From assembly GCA_029255685.2 (NCBI GenBank), contig CM055319.2, forward strand, positions 36,590,530 through 36,654,529: 64,000 bases of DNA. The letters are read 5' to 3'. The notes beneath the pieces are model-generated. The model did not search any database and was not told the origin of the DNA. It saw only the letters and a program-made list of their open reading frames with translations. Positions 24,440 to 35,789 of this stretch are shown here, piece after piece. Numbering within the stretch: position 1 is the stretch's first letter; every line of letters begins with the position of its first letter. The stretch is from Silene conica. Taxonomy: Eukaryota; Streptophyta; Magnoliopsida; Caryophyllales; Caryophyllaceae. Position numbers and translations under genes: made by a program.

Positions 24440-27400
24440 GTGCAGTTTGTCGCCAAGGAAAATAACCTATGGTATCTCGACAGTGGATGCTCAAGACATA
24501 TGACAGGCGACGTAAACCTATTCCAAACCCTAAAACCTTTTGACGGAGGTAAAGTCACATTCGGTGATAACAAAAAGGGAAAGATCATCGGAATTGGTAA
24601 GATAGGTATTTCATCCTCTCATGCTATAAATGATGTATACCTTGTAAATGGTCTCAAACACAATCTTATCAGTATATCTCAATTATGTGACAAAGGAAAT
24701 AAAGTGGTTTTTCATTCAGATATATGTCGTATAATCTTAGAAGGCACCAGTAAAGTGATACTTGAAGGTCACAGGATGAAAAATGTTTATATGATTGATT
24801 TAAATGTTGTACCTACTGATTCTCTATCATGCATGAAAGTTACGTTAGATGATCCATGTCTATGGCACAAGAGATTTGGTCATATTAGCTCACCTATTCT
24901 AAGTAAGCTGAAAAGATGGGACTTGGTCGAAGGTCTTCCAAAGATCAAATTTGATCAAGAAAAGATGTGTGACACATGTGCACGATGTAAACACGTCAGA
25001 TCATCCTTTAAGCCAAAAAGAGTGGTAAGCACAGAACAAGCTCTTGAACTAGTACACATGGATCTATGTGGCCCTATGAAGGTAAGAAGCAGAGGTGGTT
25101 CCAGGTACGTTTTCGTTCTAGTTGATGATTACTCTAGATTTGTTTGGCCAATCTTTCTTCACTCTAAAGACGAAACTTTCGATGAATTTGTTAGTCTCAT
25201 GAAACTTGTCCAAAACAAATATAAATCAAACCTAGTAACAATCCGTACTGACCATGGAACTGAGTTCGACAATCATGCTTTTATTGAGTTCTGTAAAACC
25301 AATGGTGTTGGACATAACTTCTCGGCCCCTAGAACCCCACAACAAAATGGAGTCGTAGAACGAATGAACAGAACTCTAGAAGACATGGCCAGAACAATGC
25401 TTCTTTGTAGTGGTCTACCTAGAAACTTTTGGGCTGAGGCTATTAGTACAGCTTGCTATATTCATAACCGTGCTATGATTAGACCTATCCTTAAAAAGAC
25501 TCCTTATGAACTTCTTCGTGGTCGTAAACCAAACATATCTCATTTAAGATGCTTTGGTAGTAAATGCTTTGTTCACAACAATGGTAAAAACAGATTAAGC
25601 AAATTCGACCCTAGAAGTGATGAAGCAATCTTTATAGGATATTCAGATCATAGTAAAGCCTACAAAGTTTTTAACAAACGTACTTTATGCATAGAGGAAA
25701 GTATTCATGTTATCTTTGATGAGAATAATGCCTTCGACAAGCCATTACAGGATATAGAGGAAAACCTAGACGAACCTGATTTCAGGTTATCAAGGGAAGA
25801 TCCTCCTGAAATGGAAATTGAAGAAGGAGAACCTCAAGGAACTCATGATGAACTCAACTTGGGAGAAAATGGTGCGAGAGATGAAACTACAGTTGATGAT
25901 ACTGTAAATAACTCTCAAACCAATGACTTAGAACCCAGAGCTACAGCTAATGAAGCTGTAACTTTGAATCAAAACCAAAGGGAAGAGGCCAGAGTTATAC
26001 CTGACCCTACTATAAACCCAGGTTTGGATTCAGGGGGAACAAGTCAAGATCCCGAGTCAAGTTCGGGGAATGCAAATGATCAATCAAGGAACTGGAGATA
26101 TAAAGGCTCTCATCCATTGGACAACGTCATAGGAAGTCTAACAGATGGAGTTCAAACTAGAAGGAGCTTAAATAACTTTTGCTCATTTTACTCCTTCCTC
26201 TCCACCATTGAACCTTCAAATATCAAGGAAGCTCTCGCAGAACCAGACTGGATAGTTGCCATGCAAGAAGAACTCCAGCAATTTGAAAGAAACAAAGTTT
26301 GGCATCTTGTTCCTCGACCTAAAGACAGAACTGTTATTGGAACTAGATGGGTATTCAGAAACAAATTGGATGACACTGGAGTCATTGTGCGAAATAAGGC
26401 CAGACTAGTGGTTCAAGGATACAACCAACAGGAAGGGATCGATTATGATGAAACCTTTGCTCCTGTTGCTCGTCTTGAGGCAATAAGACTACTCATTGCA
26501 TTTGCAGCACACAAGGGAATGAAGCTTTTTCAGATGGATGTTAAGACTGCATTTCTTAATGGCTATCTCCAAGAGGAAGTATTTGTTGAACAACCTCCTG
26601 GATTTCCTGACAGCAAACTCAAGGATCATGTATTCAAATTGGACAAAGCACTATATGGTCTGAAACAAGCACCTAGAGCATGGTACGACAGATTATCAAA
26701 GTTCCTATTGGAGAGTGGATTCAAGAGAGGGTCTGTGGATAAAACCCTATTTCTTAAAAGCGAAAACTCAGATCTACTAGTTGTTCAGATCTATGTTGAC
26801 GATATTATTTTTGGCTCAACTAATAAAAAGTTGTGCAAGTACTTCTCTGAGTTGATGACTTCTGAATTCGAGATGAGTATGATGGGAGAACTAAAGTTCT
26901 TCCTTGGACTTCAAATACAACAAACTGAAGAAGGAATCAAGGTTCATCAACAAAAATATGTCAAAGAGTTACTAAAGAAATTTGGAATGGAAACCTCTCA
27001 TGCAATGCCTACTCCAATGGTCACAGATAAGAAGTTAACCAAAGACGAAGATGGTAAGTCTGTAGATGAAACAACTTACAGAGGATATTCAGATGCGGAC
27101 TATGCAGGATGTTCTTTAGACAGAAAAAGTACCTCCGGACTTGCTACCTTTGTAGGTCCTTGTATCATATCTTGGGGATCCAAGAAACAAAATTCTGTCG
27201 CTCTCTCAACTGCTGAAGCAGAATATATTGCAGCCGCACTGGTATGTTCTCAACTTTTATGGTTAAAGCAATAGTTACATGATTATGGTGTTGATGTTGG
27301 ATGTGTGCCCATATTATGTGATAATACGAGTGCTATAATTATATCTAAAAACCCAGCCCAGCACTCGAGGACCAAACATATTGAAATTAGACACCACTTT

Positions 27401-27544
27401 CTAAGAGACCATGTTGAAAAGAAAAATATAAAATTGGAATTTTGTAGTACGGAAAAACAGTGGGCTGATATCTTCACTAAACCATTGGCTAGAGAACGCT
27501 TTGAGACTTTGCGATTGGAAATTGGTTTAATCGGTGGCACCTAA
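24440..27544 (+). pseudogene. pol: S Pol (protease-integrase-RT-RNase H), internally deleted and stop-interrupted
   Basis: Residue numbers count from 24440. Protease has the DSG triad ([13 protein letters not shown], about 14-16). A HHCC finger runs from HKRFGH to CDTCARC. The integrase core has D208, D271 and E307 (35 residues between the last two). RT has [11 protein letters not shown] (about 698) and YVDD (785-788). Two defects are visible. TTYRG runs straight into YSDADYAGC at about 27083, where copia elements normally have roughly 70-80 more residues. A TAG at 27272-27274 interrupts RNase H, which then continues in frame ([11 protein letters not shown] ... KPLARERFE) to 27544. The frame is open from 24419, -1 relative to gag. 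Probably inactive. Confidence 0.92.
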
Positions 27545-28103
27545 TCAAATCTTAAAAGCAAAAATAACCCAATGATTGACTAAGGTTTAGATGAGATTAT
27601 ATGACTGTGTCCGTATACTCCGCTGCATGTGTATGTATATATTCGATGTTAAATTTTGTGATTATAGTTATATTATATGATTTACATATGAATGTGTGCA
27701 CAATCGATCTCACAATAATATTACGTCACATATTACAAATATCTCACAACATACATATTTTAATATATACAAAATAATAATAAGCAAATATTACAAATAA
27801 AACTATAAAACTTACCTCAAAACAACACACAAACCGTGTGTGTGTCGGTCCCCACTGCCACGTACCTCAACCTATTCCCCTAGGTTTTGACTTTCACTCC
27901 ACCTCAATAATTACCCCAACCAACCTCTCTCCCTCAAACTTACTACCATTCACCTCCCTTATTCACTTTTATTACCAAACCCAAAACCTCCATTAAAAAT
28001 TACTAAAACCCATTAAAACTCAAACCTCCAAAACTCCATTAAAACCGTTTCAAAATCTCACCCTATCTCGCCTTCACAACCACTGTGTCTCACCTCAACC
28101 ACT
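27545..28103 (+). mobile_element. S spacer between pol and the third frame
   Basis: An AT-rich part to about 27800 is followed by a C/A-rich, pyrimidine-heavy leader before the next ATG. No coding pattern is seen. Confidence 0.6.
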
Positions 28104-29630
28104 ATGCCTCCATCCCGTGCAACCCGCTCTCATCAAAAGAAACCTTCCCCTCCTTCACCAACTCCGTCACCCCCACCGTCTCCAACACCCATAGCCACCG
28201 CCGCACCACCCTCTGACAAAGGCAAAAGACGAAAACTCAACCGTTCATCTCCTTCCATCTCCGATGACATGCATGAAATGGGTTTTGCATCTCAGAACCC
28301 GCGCCCTCTGTTTTCCGAGTATTCGATTGAAGCGACTAGGGAGGGTCTTGAAAGAGTTCGAATGACCAAGAACGAAGGTATGTTGATTGAACGTGTTCTT
28401 CCTTATGCTATACATGCGGGTCGTTATTACTCACGGTCATGGGTCGAAGGTTCGAAATCTTTAGGTTTCTTTAAAGATTTCTTAAAATATCAGGGATGGG
28501 AGTACATTAGTAGCTTTTCGGGGTTGATTTTTCCTATTGAGATGGTTCAGTTTCTTGCTTCGGTTAAAAAGATTGACAATGGCATTGTGGGTGTTGTGAA
28601 TGGAAAGGACGTAGTTATAACAAAATCGGATATTTGTGATATCTTCAAACTTGATCATGAAGGGTTAAATCTTGACCCAAAGTTGGAGTGGAATGTAGTC
28701 CCTAAAGAACAAAAAATGGTGATTAAGAAGTACTTTGATGCGGATGCCACCGAGGTAACACCCCTGCTTACTGTTTCTTTTAACCCCAAGTTGAAGTTCT
28801 TCTTGAATTTTTTGTGGAACACTGTGTTGCCTCGTCGGGGTGGTCGGGATAAGATTGCTAGTGTCGAAGCCGTGGTATTATATAGTTGGTTGGAGGGACA
28901 GAAAGTCGACTTAGCTTCCTTATTATGTCACAAAATCTGTCAAGTTTCGAATGTGGTCGTTAAGGAAAAGTTTTGCTCAACCGTCGACATTCCATATGGA
29001 ATGTGGATATCCGAATTATTGTTTAAAAAGGGTGTGGTTGATAATAATAGTTTTGGAATTAAGCCAAAAGATGTTATGACTGATCGTTTGTTGAAACTGA
29101 TGGGAATTTGCTTCGATGGGGTTGATCTCGCGTTTGGTAAGAACGAACCAACTCCGAATTCGTCACCATTGTTTGCTGGTCTTGAAGCCAAGATGGATCA
29201 AATCCTGGGTATGTGCGAAATTAAAAAGGAGAAAGAGGAGGCAGGGGGTAGCAGGGTTAAGAGGGGTCGTGATTTTGAGGCTAAGGTAACGGAATGGATG
29301 GAGAAAGTGGATAACCACTTGGTAAAAATTGGTTCGGAGGTATCTGTTGTTTGCTCGGAGCTGTTGAGCATGAGCGATCGTCTTTCGTTTCTTGCATCTC
29401 AAGGAGGAGCCATCGTGCGTGATCACGGGTTGTTGCGAGAGGATGCTTCTAAGGCACTTGAGGCCGTCAAGGCACTCTCGCTCAAGGTACTTAATTTCGA
29501 AATTGCACTCAATGCTCAAGGAAGGAACGTGACCAGTTGCCTCGATAGATTGGAGACCCTTGAATTCTGTACCCAACCCGACTACGTCAATCCTTATGCC
29601 AAGAATCCGGGTTCAAGCTCTCGCTCCTGA
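28104..29630 (+). CDS. S third open frame, 508 aa, unknown (env-position protein)
   Basis: An intact frame downstream of pol, in the position of the env-like frame of Sireviruses. It starts with a basic, Ser/Pro-rich stretch (residues about 1-50: SPPSPTPSPPPSPTP, then KGKRRKLNR, NLS-like). A globular part follows with VVNGKDVVITKSDICDIFKL, which loosely resembles a domain known from plant retroelement-associated proteins (putative plant transposon protein type). The C-terminal third is charged and helical (KMDQILGMCEIKKEKEEAGG onward), likely coiled coil. I see no signal peptide or membrane segment, so an envelope role is not supported. It is unbroken although pol is damaged. Confidence 0.75.
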   Translation: MPPSRATRSHQKKPSPPSPTPSPPPSPTPIATAAPPSDKGKRRKLNRSSPSISDDMHEMGFASQNPRPLFSEYSIEATREGLERVRMTKNEGMLIERVLPYAIHAGRYYSRSWVEGSKSLGFFKDFLKYQGWEYISSFSGLIFPIEMVQFLASVKKIDNGIVGVVNGKDVVITKSDICDIFKLDHEGLNLDPKLEWNVVPKEQKMVIKKYFDADATEVTPLLTVSFNPKLKFFLNFLWNTVLPRRGGRDKIASVEAVVLYSWLEGQKVDLASLLCHKICQVSNVVVKEKFCSTVDIPYGMWISELLFKKGVVDNNSFGIKPKDVMTDRLLKLMGICFDGVDLAFGKNEPTPNSSPLFAGLEAKMDQILGMCEIKKEKEEAGGSRVKRGRDFEAKVTEWMEKVDNHLVKIGSEVSVVCSELLSMSDRLSFLASQGGAIVRDHGLLREDASKALEAVKALSLKVLNFEIALNAQGRNVTSCLDRLETLEFCTQPDYVNPYAKNPGSSSRS

Positions 29631-30325
29631 TAATTCGTATCCGTCTCTATTTCTGTTGGATTGAAGCTGTTATGTTGTTGTTTTGCCTTAAGTCCGGTGG
29701 TGGACTTATAAACTCTTTTATCTTGAAGCCCAAATTGACTCCGTGGCCCATTCGGAATCCGAGGCTATGTTTCGTTTTGCTTCCTCGGATTTCCTAAACC
29801 CAACAAACTTTATAATTGTTTTTGATGCGGCCCAATTGCCTTTCTTATTCCTTGGCCCATCTAGATTTGTTATCTTTTGCAGGAACTTATCCCTAAGCCG
29901 GCCCAATTTTCTTTAAACCCTATTATCTTTTCATTCGGCCCATTGGCTTAATACTTCGGATTGGTTGTGTATATTTTTAACATTCCGTATGTGATTATGT
30001 GATATTTTCTATATTCATATCACTTCGACTCGTTTCTATGCTTGCTCATGCTTCGTACGTATATTATTCTAGTCGTTTCATGTCTTTGTTCTCATCTTTT
30101 CGATGATGTCAAGAGGGGGAAATATGCGACTTAGATTAGAATTTGCCTAAGCTTGCTCCTTGTCGTAATTCATTGTCTCTTAGGGTCCTTAAAGGATATG
30201 GGTTAGATAGAAGATAGAAACCCTAAGTGACTCTTTGCTATGAATGACCCTTATTATATTGAGGGGGAACATACACTTAGACACGAAATCTAAGAAAGAC
30301 TTGCCATCATCAAAAAGGGGGAATT
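29631..30325 (+). mobile_element. S 3' untranslated region with GGCCCA cluster and polypurine tract
   Basis: Five GGCCCA motifs and one AGCCCA lie between 29727 and 29945. The PPT CAAAAAGGGGGAATTT ends at 30325 beside the LTR; a similar AAGAGGGGGAAAT lies at about 30110. The arms CTTAGA (30276-30281) and TCTAAG (30289-30294) form a short hairpin. Confidence 0.7.
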
Positions 30326-31807
30326 TGTTGAACCATATATTCAAATATATATATATAGTATATATGTTTATGTTTTGATAATGACAAGTCTAGTTATTTA
30401 TATATTATATACTCGTATGTATAATCGTGTGCTAAGTGTACAGAAATTTAGTAACAAGATCTAATCAATCAAGTGTAAAAGATTCAAGCATATTAGTCAA
30501 TGAGTTGACTATATCGAAGATTGATAGAAGATCACAAGCGCGTATAAAGAAGTAAAGTTATAATTATCAACTATAACTTTAGTACAAGTTTGATTCAAGT
30601 TATAGCTCGTAGCTATACCTCTACATTATGAAGAAATGATCGAAATATATATGTGGTTAAGTTGAAACATTGGTTTCCTTATATGTATCGTGTGAATTAG
30701 TGTTTAAATGGTATTCTATTTAAATATGGAATTATTAATCTTAATAGAATTATATAAAATATCTCTTAGTTAAATAAGGAATAAATAATTGTCTTATGAG
30801 ATAATTATTTATTACTGAAATAAACTAAAGATTTTTATATGATTTTATTTGTCAAATATATAATCTAGATATAGTTTGTTTCGACTTTGGAAAACGTGTG
30901 GTATGTCACGTTTCTATAAGTTGTGTAGGGTTTATTTAAATAAATATTATGTATTTATTTAATGTCCTAAACAAACTAAGATTATATTATGGTAATATAT
31001 TTTATTATCTTTGACATGGTTTAGGAAGTTGATTTAATAAGGATACTAATTGTTTATTATATAAAGATCTTTCCTAAATATGAATTAGGAAATTGATTCC
31101 TTATATAATACATATAGTATATTATTAAATCTTTCCTAAATATATTAAGATTAGATTTAAGGTAGTATTACTAAAAGACTAGTATTCTAGTTTAAGTAAT
31201 ATTCCTAAATCATCTAGGGTTTGAATTACCTAGATATATATTCTATATAAATAGACTACCATGACACATTAAACCACACGAAATACAACACACATATTCA
31301 CGCAAATCGAGAGAGAGAAACCGCCGATCCTTGTTCTTCATATTCGAGCTTTTCATTGTCAAATCCGATTCAAGATTCAAGTGCTCAAGCATTGATCTTA
31401 TTCATTCAAGATTGTGACACCAAGAAAACATTGAAGACTTTATCTTATTTACGTAAGATAGATTGAGTATTTAGCGGTACTCGTTGTAAGACAAATATTT
31501 AACGGTATTTGTCGTGGCTAGATATTTAGCGGTATCTAGATTGAGTTGTGACTAACATCAAAGTCGCACGAGTAGGGTTGATAAAATTGTAATCCAGAGT
31601 TGGTACTAATTTTATTAATCGAGAATAGTGGACGTAGGTCTCAGAGTGTGAGACTGAACCACTTCAAAAATATCGTGTCTCTACTTTATTATTGCTCTAC
31701 TCAACGATCATCATACAACTACACACACATCGAAGAAGATTCCGAAAAGAAGGCATACTCAATTCAACCCCCCCCTTCTTGAGTATATCATATCAATAGA
31801 CTCTTCA
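30326..31807 (+). mobile_element. S 3' LTR
   Basis: 1482 bp, almost identical to 20530-22010. Confidence 0.93.
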
Positions 31808-33205
31808 ACCATGCAACCTCACTCTCGATCTGGCACAACCCAAAGCATGGAAAGATTTCCTACTTAGGGCGTCAGCTACCACATTTGCCTTGCCTTCGTG
31901 GTAGACAATCTGCATATCATAATCTCCAATTAACTCTATCCACCTCCTCTATCGCATGTTCAACTCTCTCTGGGTGTAGATATACTTCAGGCTCTTATGA
32001 TCAGAAAACACCTTAAAAGTGGCTCCATAAAGGTAATGGCGCCACAATTTAAGTGCGAATACAACTGCGCCCAATTCCAAATCATGAGTCGGATAATTTT
32101 CTTCATAGGTCTTCAACTGGCGAGAAGCATACGCGATCACTCTTCCATTCTGCATTAGTACACATCCCAATCCATGCTTCGAAGCGTCAGTATACACTTC
32201 GAAATTATCACTCCCAACTGGCAAAGCAAGGATAGGAGTTGTTGTCAGGCGTTCCTTAAGGGTTAGGAATGCCTTCTCACAACTCTCATCCCAGACAAAA
32301 CGGTTTTCCTTCCTCATTAACGACGTCAATGGTTTTGCTATCATTGAGAAATCTTTGACAAATCTTCGATAATATCCAGCCAATCCCAGAAAGCTTCGAA
32401 TCTCACTCACATTTTTCGGACTTTGCCACTTAGTTACAACCTCGATCTTACTAGGATCAACAGACACTCCCTCTTTTGAAATCACATGACCCAAAAACGC
32501 CACTCTCTCCAACCAGAACTCACACTTACTCAACTTAGCATTGAGTTTATGTTCTTCCAAGGTCTGAAGTACTTTCCTTAAATGATCCTCGTGCTCTTCT
32601 GCATTCTTGGAGTATACCAGGATATCATCTATGAATACCACCACAAACTTGTCCAGATATGGGCTGAAGACTCGATTCATCAAGTCCATGAACACATCTG
32701 GAGCATTATTCAATCCAAATGGCATAACCACAAATTCATAGTGGCCGTACCTCGTTCGGAAAGCGGTCTTTGGAATGTCTTCATCCTTTATTCTCAACTG
32801 ATGATACCCGGATCTCAAATCAATCTTGGAGAAAACCCCAGCTCCACTTAACTGATCGAACAAGTCGTCAATTCTCGGCAAAGGATAACGGTTCTTGATG
32901 GTCACATTGTTTAGCTCTCGGTAGTCAACACAGAGTCTCAAACTACCATCCTTCTTCTTCACAAACAAGACGGGTGCTCCCCAGGGCGACACACTGGGTC
33001 GAATGAACCCTTTCTCAGCTAGTTCATCCAACTGCTTTTTCAATTCCTCCATCTCCTTCGGTCCCATATGGTACGGTGATTTGGATATTGGTCCCGCCCC
33101 TGGTTTTAGGTCAATGGAAAATTCCACTTCCCTTCTCGGCGGCAACCCTGGAACATCGTCTCGGAATACTCCCTCAAATTCCCGTACCACAGGTATCTCA
33201 CTAGT
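31808..33205 (-). pseudogene. G pol, central part: reverse transcriptase and RNase H
   Basis: RT blocks are clear: [59 protein letters not shown] and the catalytic FIDDILVYS. RNase H follows, with [15 protein letters not shown] and [12 protein letters not shown] at 31949-31951 falls where the family reads MRQRRW, a likely CAG-to-TAG change. Downstream the frame continues to the S junction at 31808. Upstream it is in phase with the gag-protease part, separated only by the TAG at 33206-33208. [10 protein letters not shown] differs from the usual NAPAAF. Confidence 0.92.
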
Positions 33206-34587
33206 CTAGGGGGTCTCAGCCTCACAATCCCACATTTGACATAGGATCAGACTCTCTCCCTTCCTTAAGCCAGACTTAAGAGTATTAACGGAAATGAACT
33301 TGATTTTTGGTTTGACTCGATATCCCTTGTAAGACACCCTCACTCCTTTAGGTCCCTTCAAGGAAATTTTCTTCTGATGACAGTCGATAAAAGCTCGATA
33401 CTTCCCTAGCCAGTCCATCCCCAGAATCACCTCAAAGCCCCCCAGTGGAAATTCTATGAGGTCACAATAGAAAATTGCTTCCCCGATTTTGATGGGTACA
33501 CTACCATATACTCTATTACAAACTATCGACTCGCCTGATGGTATGGTCACTGAATCCGCGATCCAATCAAATCTCTCAAGTCCCAAAGCCTTAACATGAT
33601 CTCTAGAGACAAACGAATGGGTCGCACCAGAATCGAAAAGTACAAAAGTAGGTTTAGAGTTCACAAGAAAAGTACCGGTGACCACATGAGCATCATCCTT
33701 CGCGGCCTGCTTTCCCATGGCAAAGAGCTTGCCACTGGATTTGACTCCACTCTGACTGGCACTAGATGTCCCAGCCTGCTGATTCCCTTCTGCTCCCGTC
33801 TTTTGGTTGCTTCCACCTCCATTGTATTGATTCTGGTACGAGCGGCTCTGATAATTGTTATAGTTCCTCTGATAGTTGCTGCTCCCTCCAGATTTCGCAC
33901 CCCCACCATAGTTGGTCATGGGTGTGCGATAGCCACTGCTGCCATAAGATTGGGTGCGAGACCCCTGATATCCGGATGTAGGCGTACGGTAGCCCCCGGA
34001 CTGATTCCCTCCAGAAGAGCGACACACTGCCTGTTTATGTCCCCTCTTTCCACAGCCAAAACACACTATTCCCGCCGAACCACTGCCAGAAACCCCACTC
34101 ATGTGTTTGCCCCCACTCTGATTTCTCGCACCTCCGGACGTGTTGTTACTGAAGTAACCACTATACTGGTTGGTGCTTGGTTTCTTTGACCCAGAACTTT
34201 CCGTCACAGTCTCAGGCTTCCTCTTCTCTGATTTCGACTTCTTTTCTTCCTTGATCATATCTGAGAGCCTCTCCGCCGCCCCAGCCCTTAGGTTGATGTC
34301 CCGGACTGTGGTAGGCGGAGCCGCAATCAGTCTCTTCTTGATCGCGATTGATAACCCTCTCTCAAACTTCATTGCCAGCATGGCATCATCAAACTCCATG
34401 TCCCCAACGTAACTCACAAGCTGAATAAACTTTCTGTAATAAGCCTCCACTGTCATGTCCTCCGCCATCTTGTATGTATCAAACTCCTCCCTTAGTTTGC
34501 TTTTCTGGAATTCTGGTAGAAACACCTCATACAAGATCTTTTTGAATGCGATCCAAGCAACAAACTCGGTCCCATCTTCTTGAGCTG
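33206..34587 (-). pseudogene. G gag C-terminal part and protease
   Basis: From the L junction the frame begins with the retrotransposon gag region (KKILYEVFLPEF, EEFDTYKMAEDMTVEAYYRK). A Ser/Gly/Tyr/Gln-rich low-complexity stretch and a CCHC knuckle, CFGCGKRGHKQAVC, follow. The aspartic protease has LFDSGATHSFVS and a downstream VILGMDWL block. It ends at TAG 33206-33208, in frame with RT. About nine codons before the junction, out to 34612, are L LTR sequence read in the same phase. Gag-pol was probably one continuous frame. Confidence 0.9.
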
Positions 34588-35285
34588 TGTAACAACCCGG
34601 ATTATAAAACAAAGGAAAAACATAAAATAAAGGAATATCAGAGTGTAACTCAATGATAACTGGGTTAAGGTGGCGGAAACACCTTACCCAAATCCGGATC
34701 GATACTCAAATCGAAAACCAAACTAATACATTATTCAAAGGTTCTTAAAAACTTAAAGCAAAGGTCCTAAACAATTTATTAAGCTCGCTTCGCACATTCC
34801 CCAAGCAAGCATCAACCAAACAGCAACAACCTGAACAACCTGAGAAGGGGGTCGACAATCAGTCGGGAGTAACTAGATGCTCTCCCAGTCATGTTTACAA
34901 CAAAAGAATGTAGCCAACAATCATTAACAATTGAAATGCAAAACAAGTAAACATGTGAGATCATCTATACTCATGAAAGTCCAATCAAACTTACCATCAT
35001 TTGAAGACACAATACTGCAATCATGTGAAGATATAAACGAGACATGACAAGAAATCAAACTTACCATACCATGATATTCTCAACACCAGACCAATGAACC
35101 AAACGAACCTAGACCATATGCGACCACTAGACCATGAACACTTACAACTCAAGTAACTCACGACTCATAGTAACATAAGGCACAATGCTAGCAATAAAGC
35201 GTAGCGAATATGGTGACACACAATCCATTGTAACAGAAGGCACAAAGCTATCATCAAAGCATAGCGAATAGAGCGAACGCCCGTT

Positions 35286-35431
35286 AGAGCGTATCACCAC
35301 TGCCTCTAACTTGTCAGAGCGTATCACCACTGCCTCTGACTGACGGAGCGTATCACCACTGCCTCCATCGGTGTGGAGCGTATCACCACTGCCTCCACGG
35401 TACTATGTATAGCGTATCACCACTGCCTATG
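35286..35431. repeat. L stem-loop array 1: constant 14-nt loop, changing stems
   Basis: Five consecutive units share the loop CGTATCACCACTGC. Stem arms are TTAGAG/CTCTAA, GTCAGAG/CTCTGAC, GGAG/CTCC, GTGGAG/CTCCAC and ATAG/CTAT, the last extended by two G.U pairs. The second LTR has the same array at 41215-41360, with one loop change. Confidence 0.85.
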
Positions 35432-35789
35432 TGCCTAAGACCTGGCCAGACCTCTCGATGCAATAACTGTACACCGAACGACACTCGGGACCCAGAATGT
35501 ATAACTGACGAATCTGGCCACCCCCGAACATAGACCAAAATAAATCCCACATCAATGGGTGGCGTTAGTTCATTCCGATAGTATATAACTGATACTACCG
35601 TCATCTATTCAAACTAGCAAACAACAATGCACAGTATAACTGACTGTACTAACATGCGTGAATACCATCACGACTCAAACCAGTAGAACATCATAACAGA
35701 CTGTCCCAATATCAAATGCATAGAAGTATCCAACGACATATGCAAACACAATATTATAAAATCACTGAACACAACTCAACATGTGAATC

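Larger units (their letters stand above)
20530..31807 (+). mobile_element. Element S: Sirevirus-like Ty1/copia retrotransposon inserted in G pol
   Basis: An 11278-bp element with LTRs 20530-22010 and 30326-31807 and a perfect ACCAT duplication (20525-20529, 31808-31812). Gag has two CCHC knuckles and a coiled-coil region, pol is in copia order (PR-IN-RT-RH), and an extra frame lies 3' of pol. These features and the long LTRs suggest the Sirevirus/Maximus lineage. By eye the LTRs differ by two substitutions and two small length changes, so insertion was recent. Confidence 0.93.

Noticed and set aside
28104-29630. Calling the S third frame an envelope glycoprotein
   Set aside because: No signal peptide or membrane segment is visible; only its position fits.
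33596-34189. 197-codon plus-strand open frame opposite G gag
   Set aside because: It is the antisense shadow of the Ser/Gly/Tyr-rich gag region.
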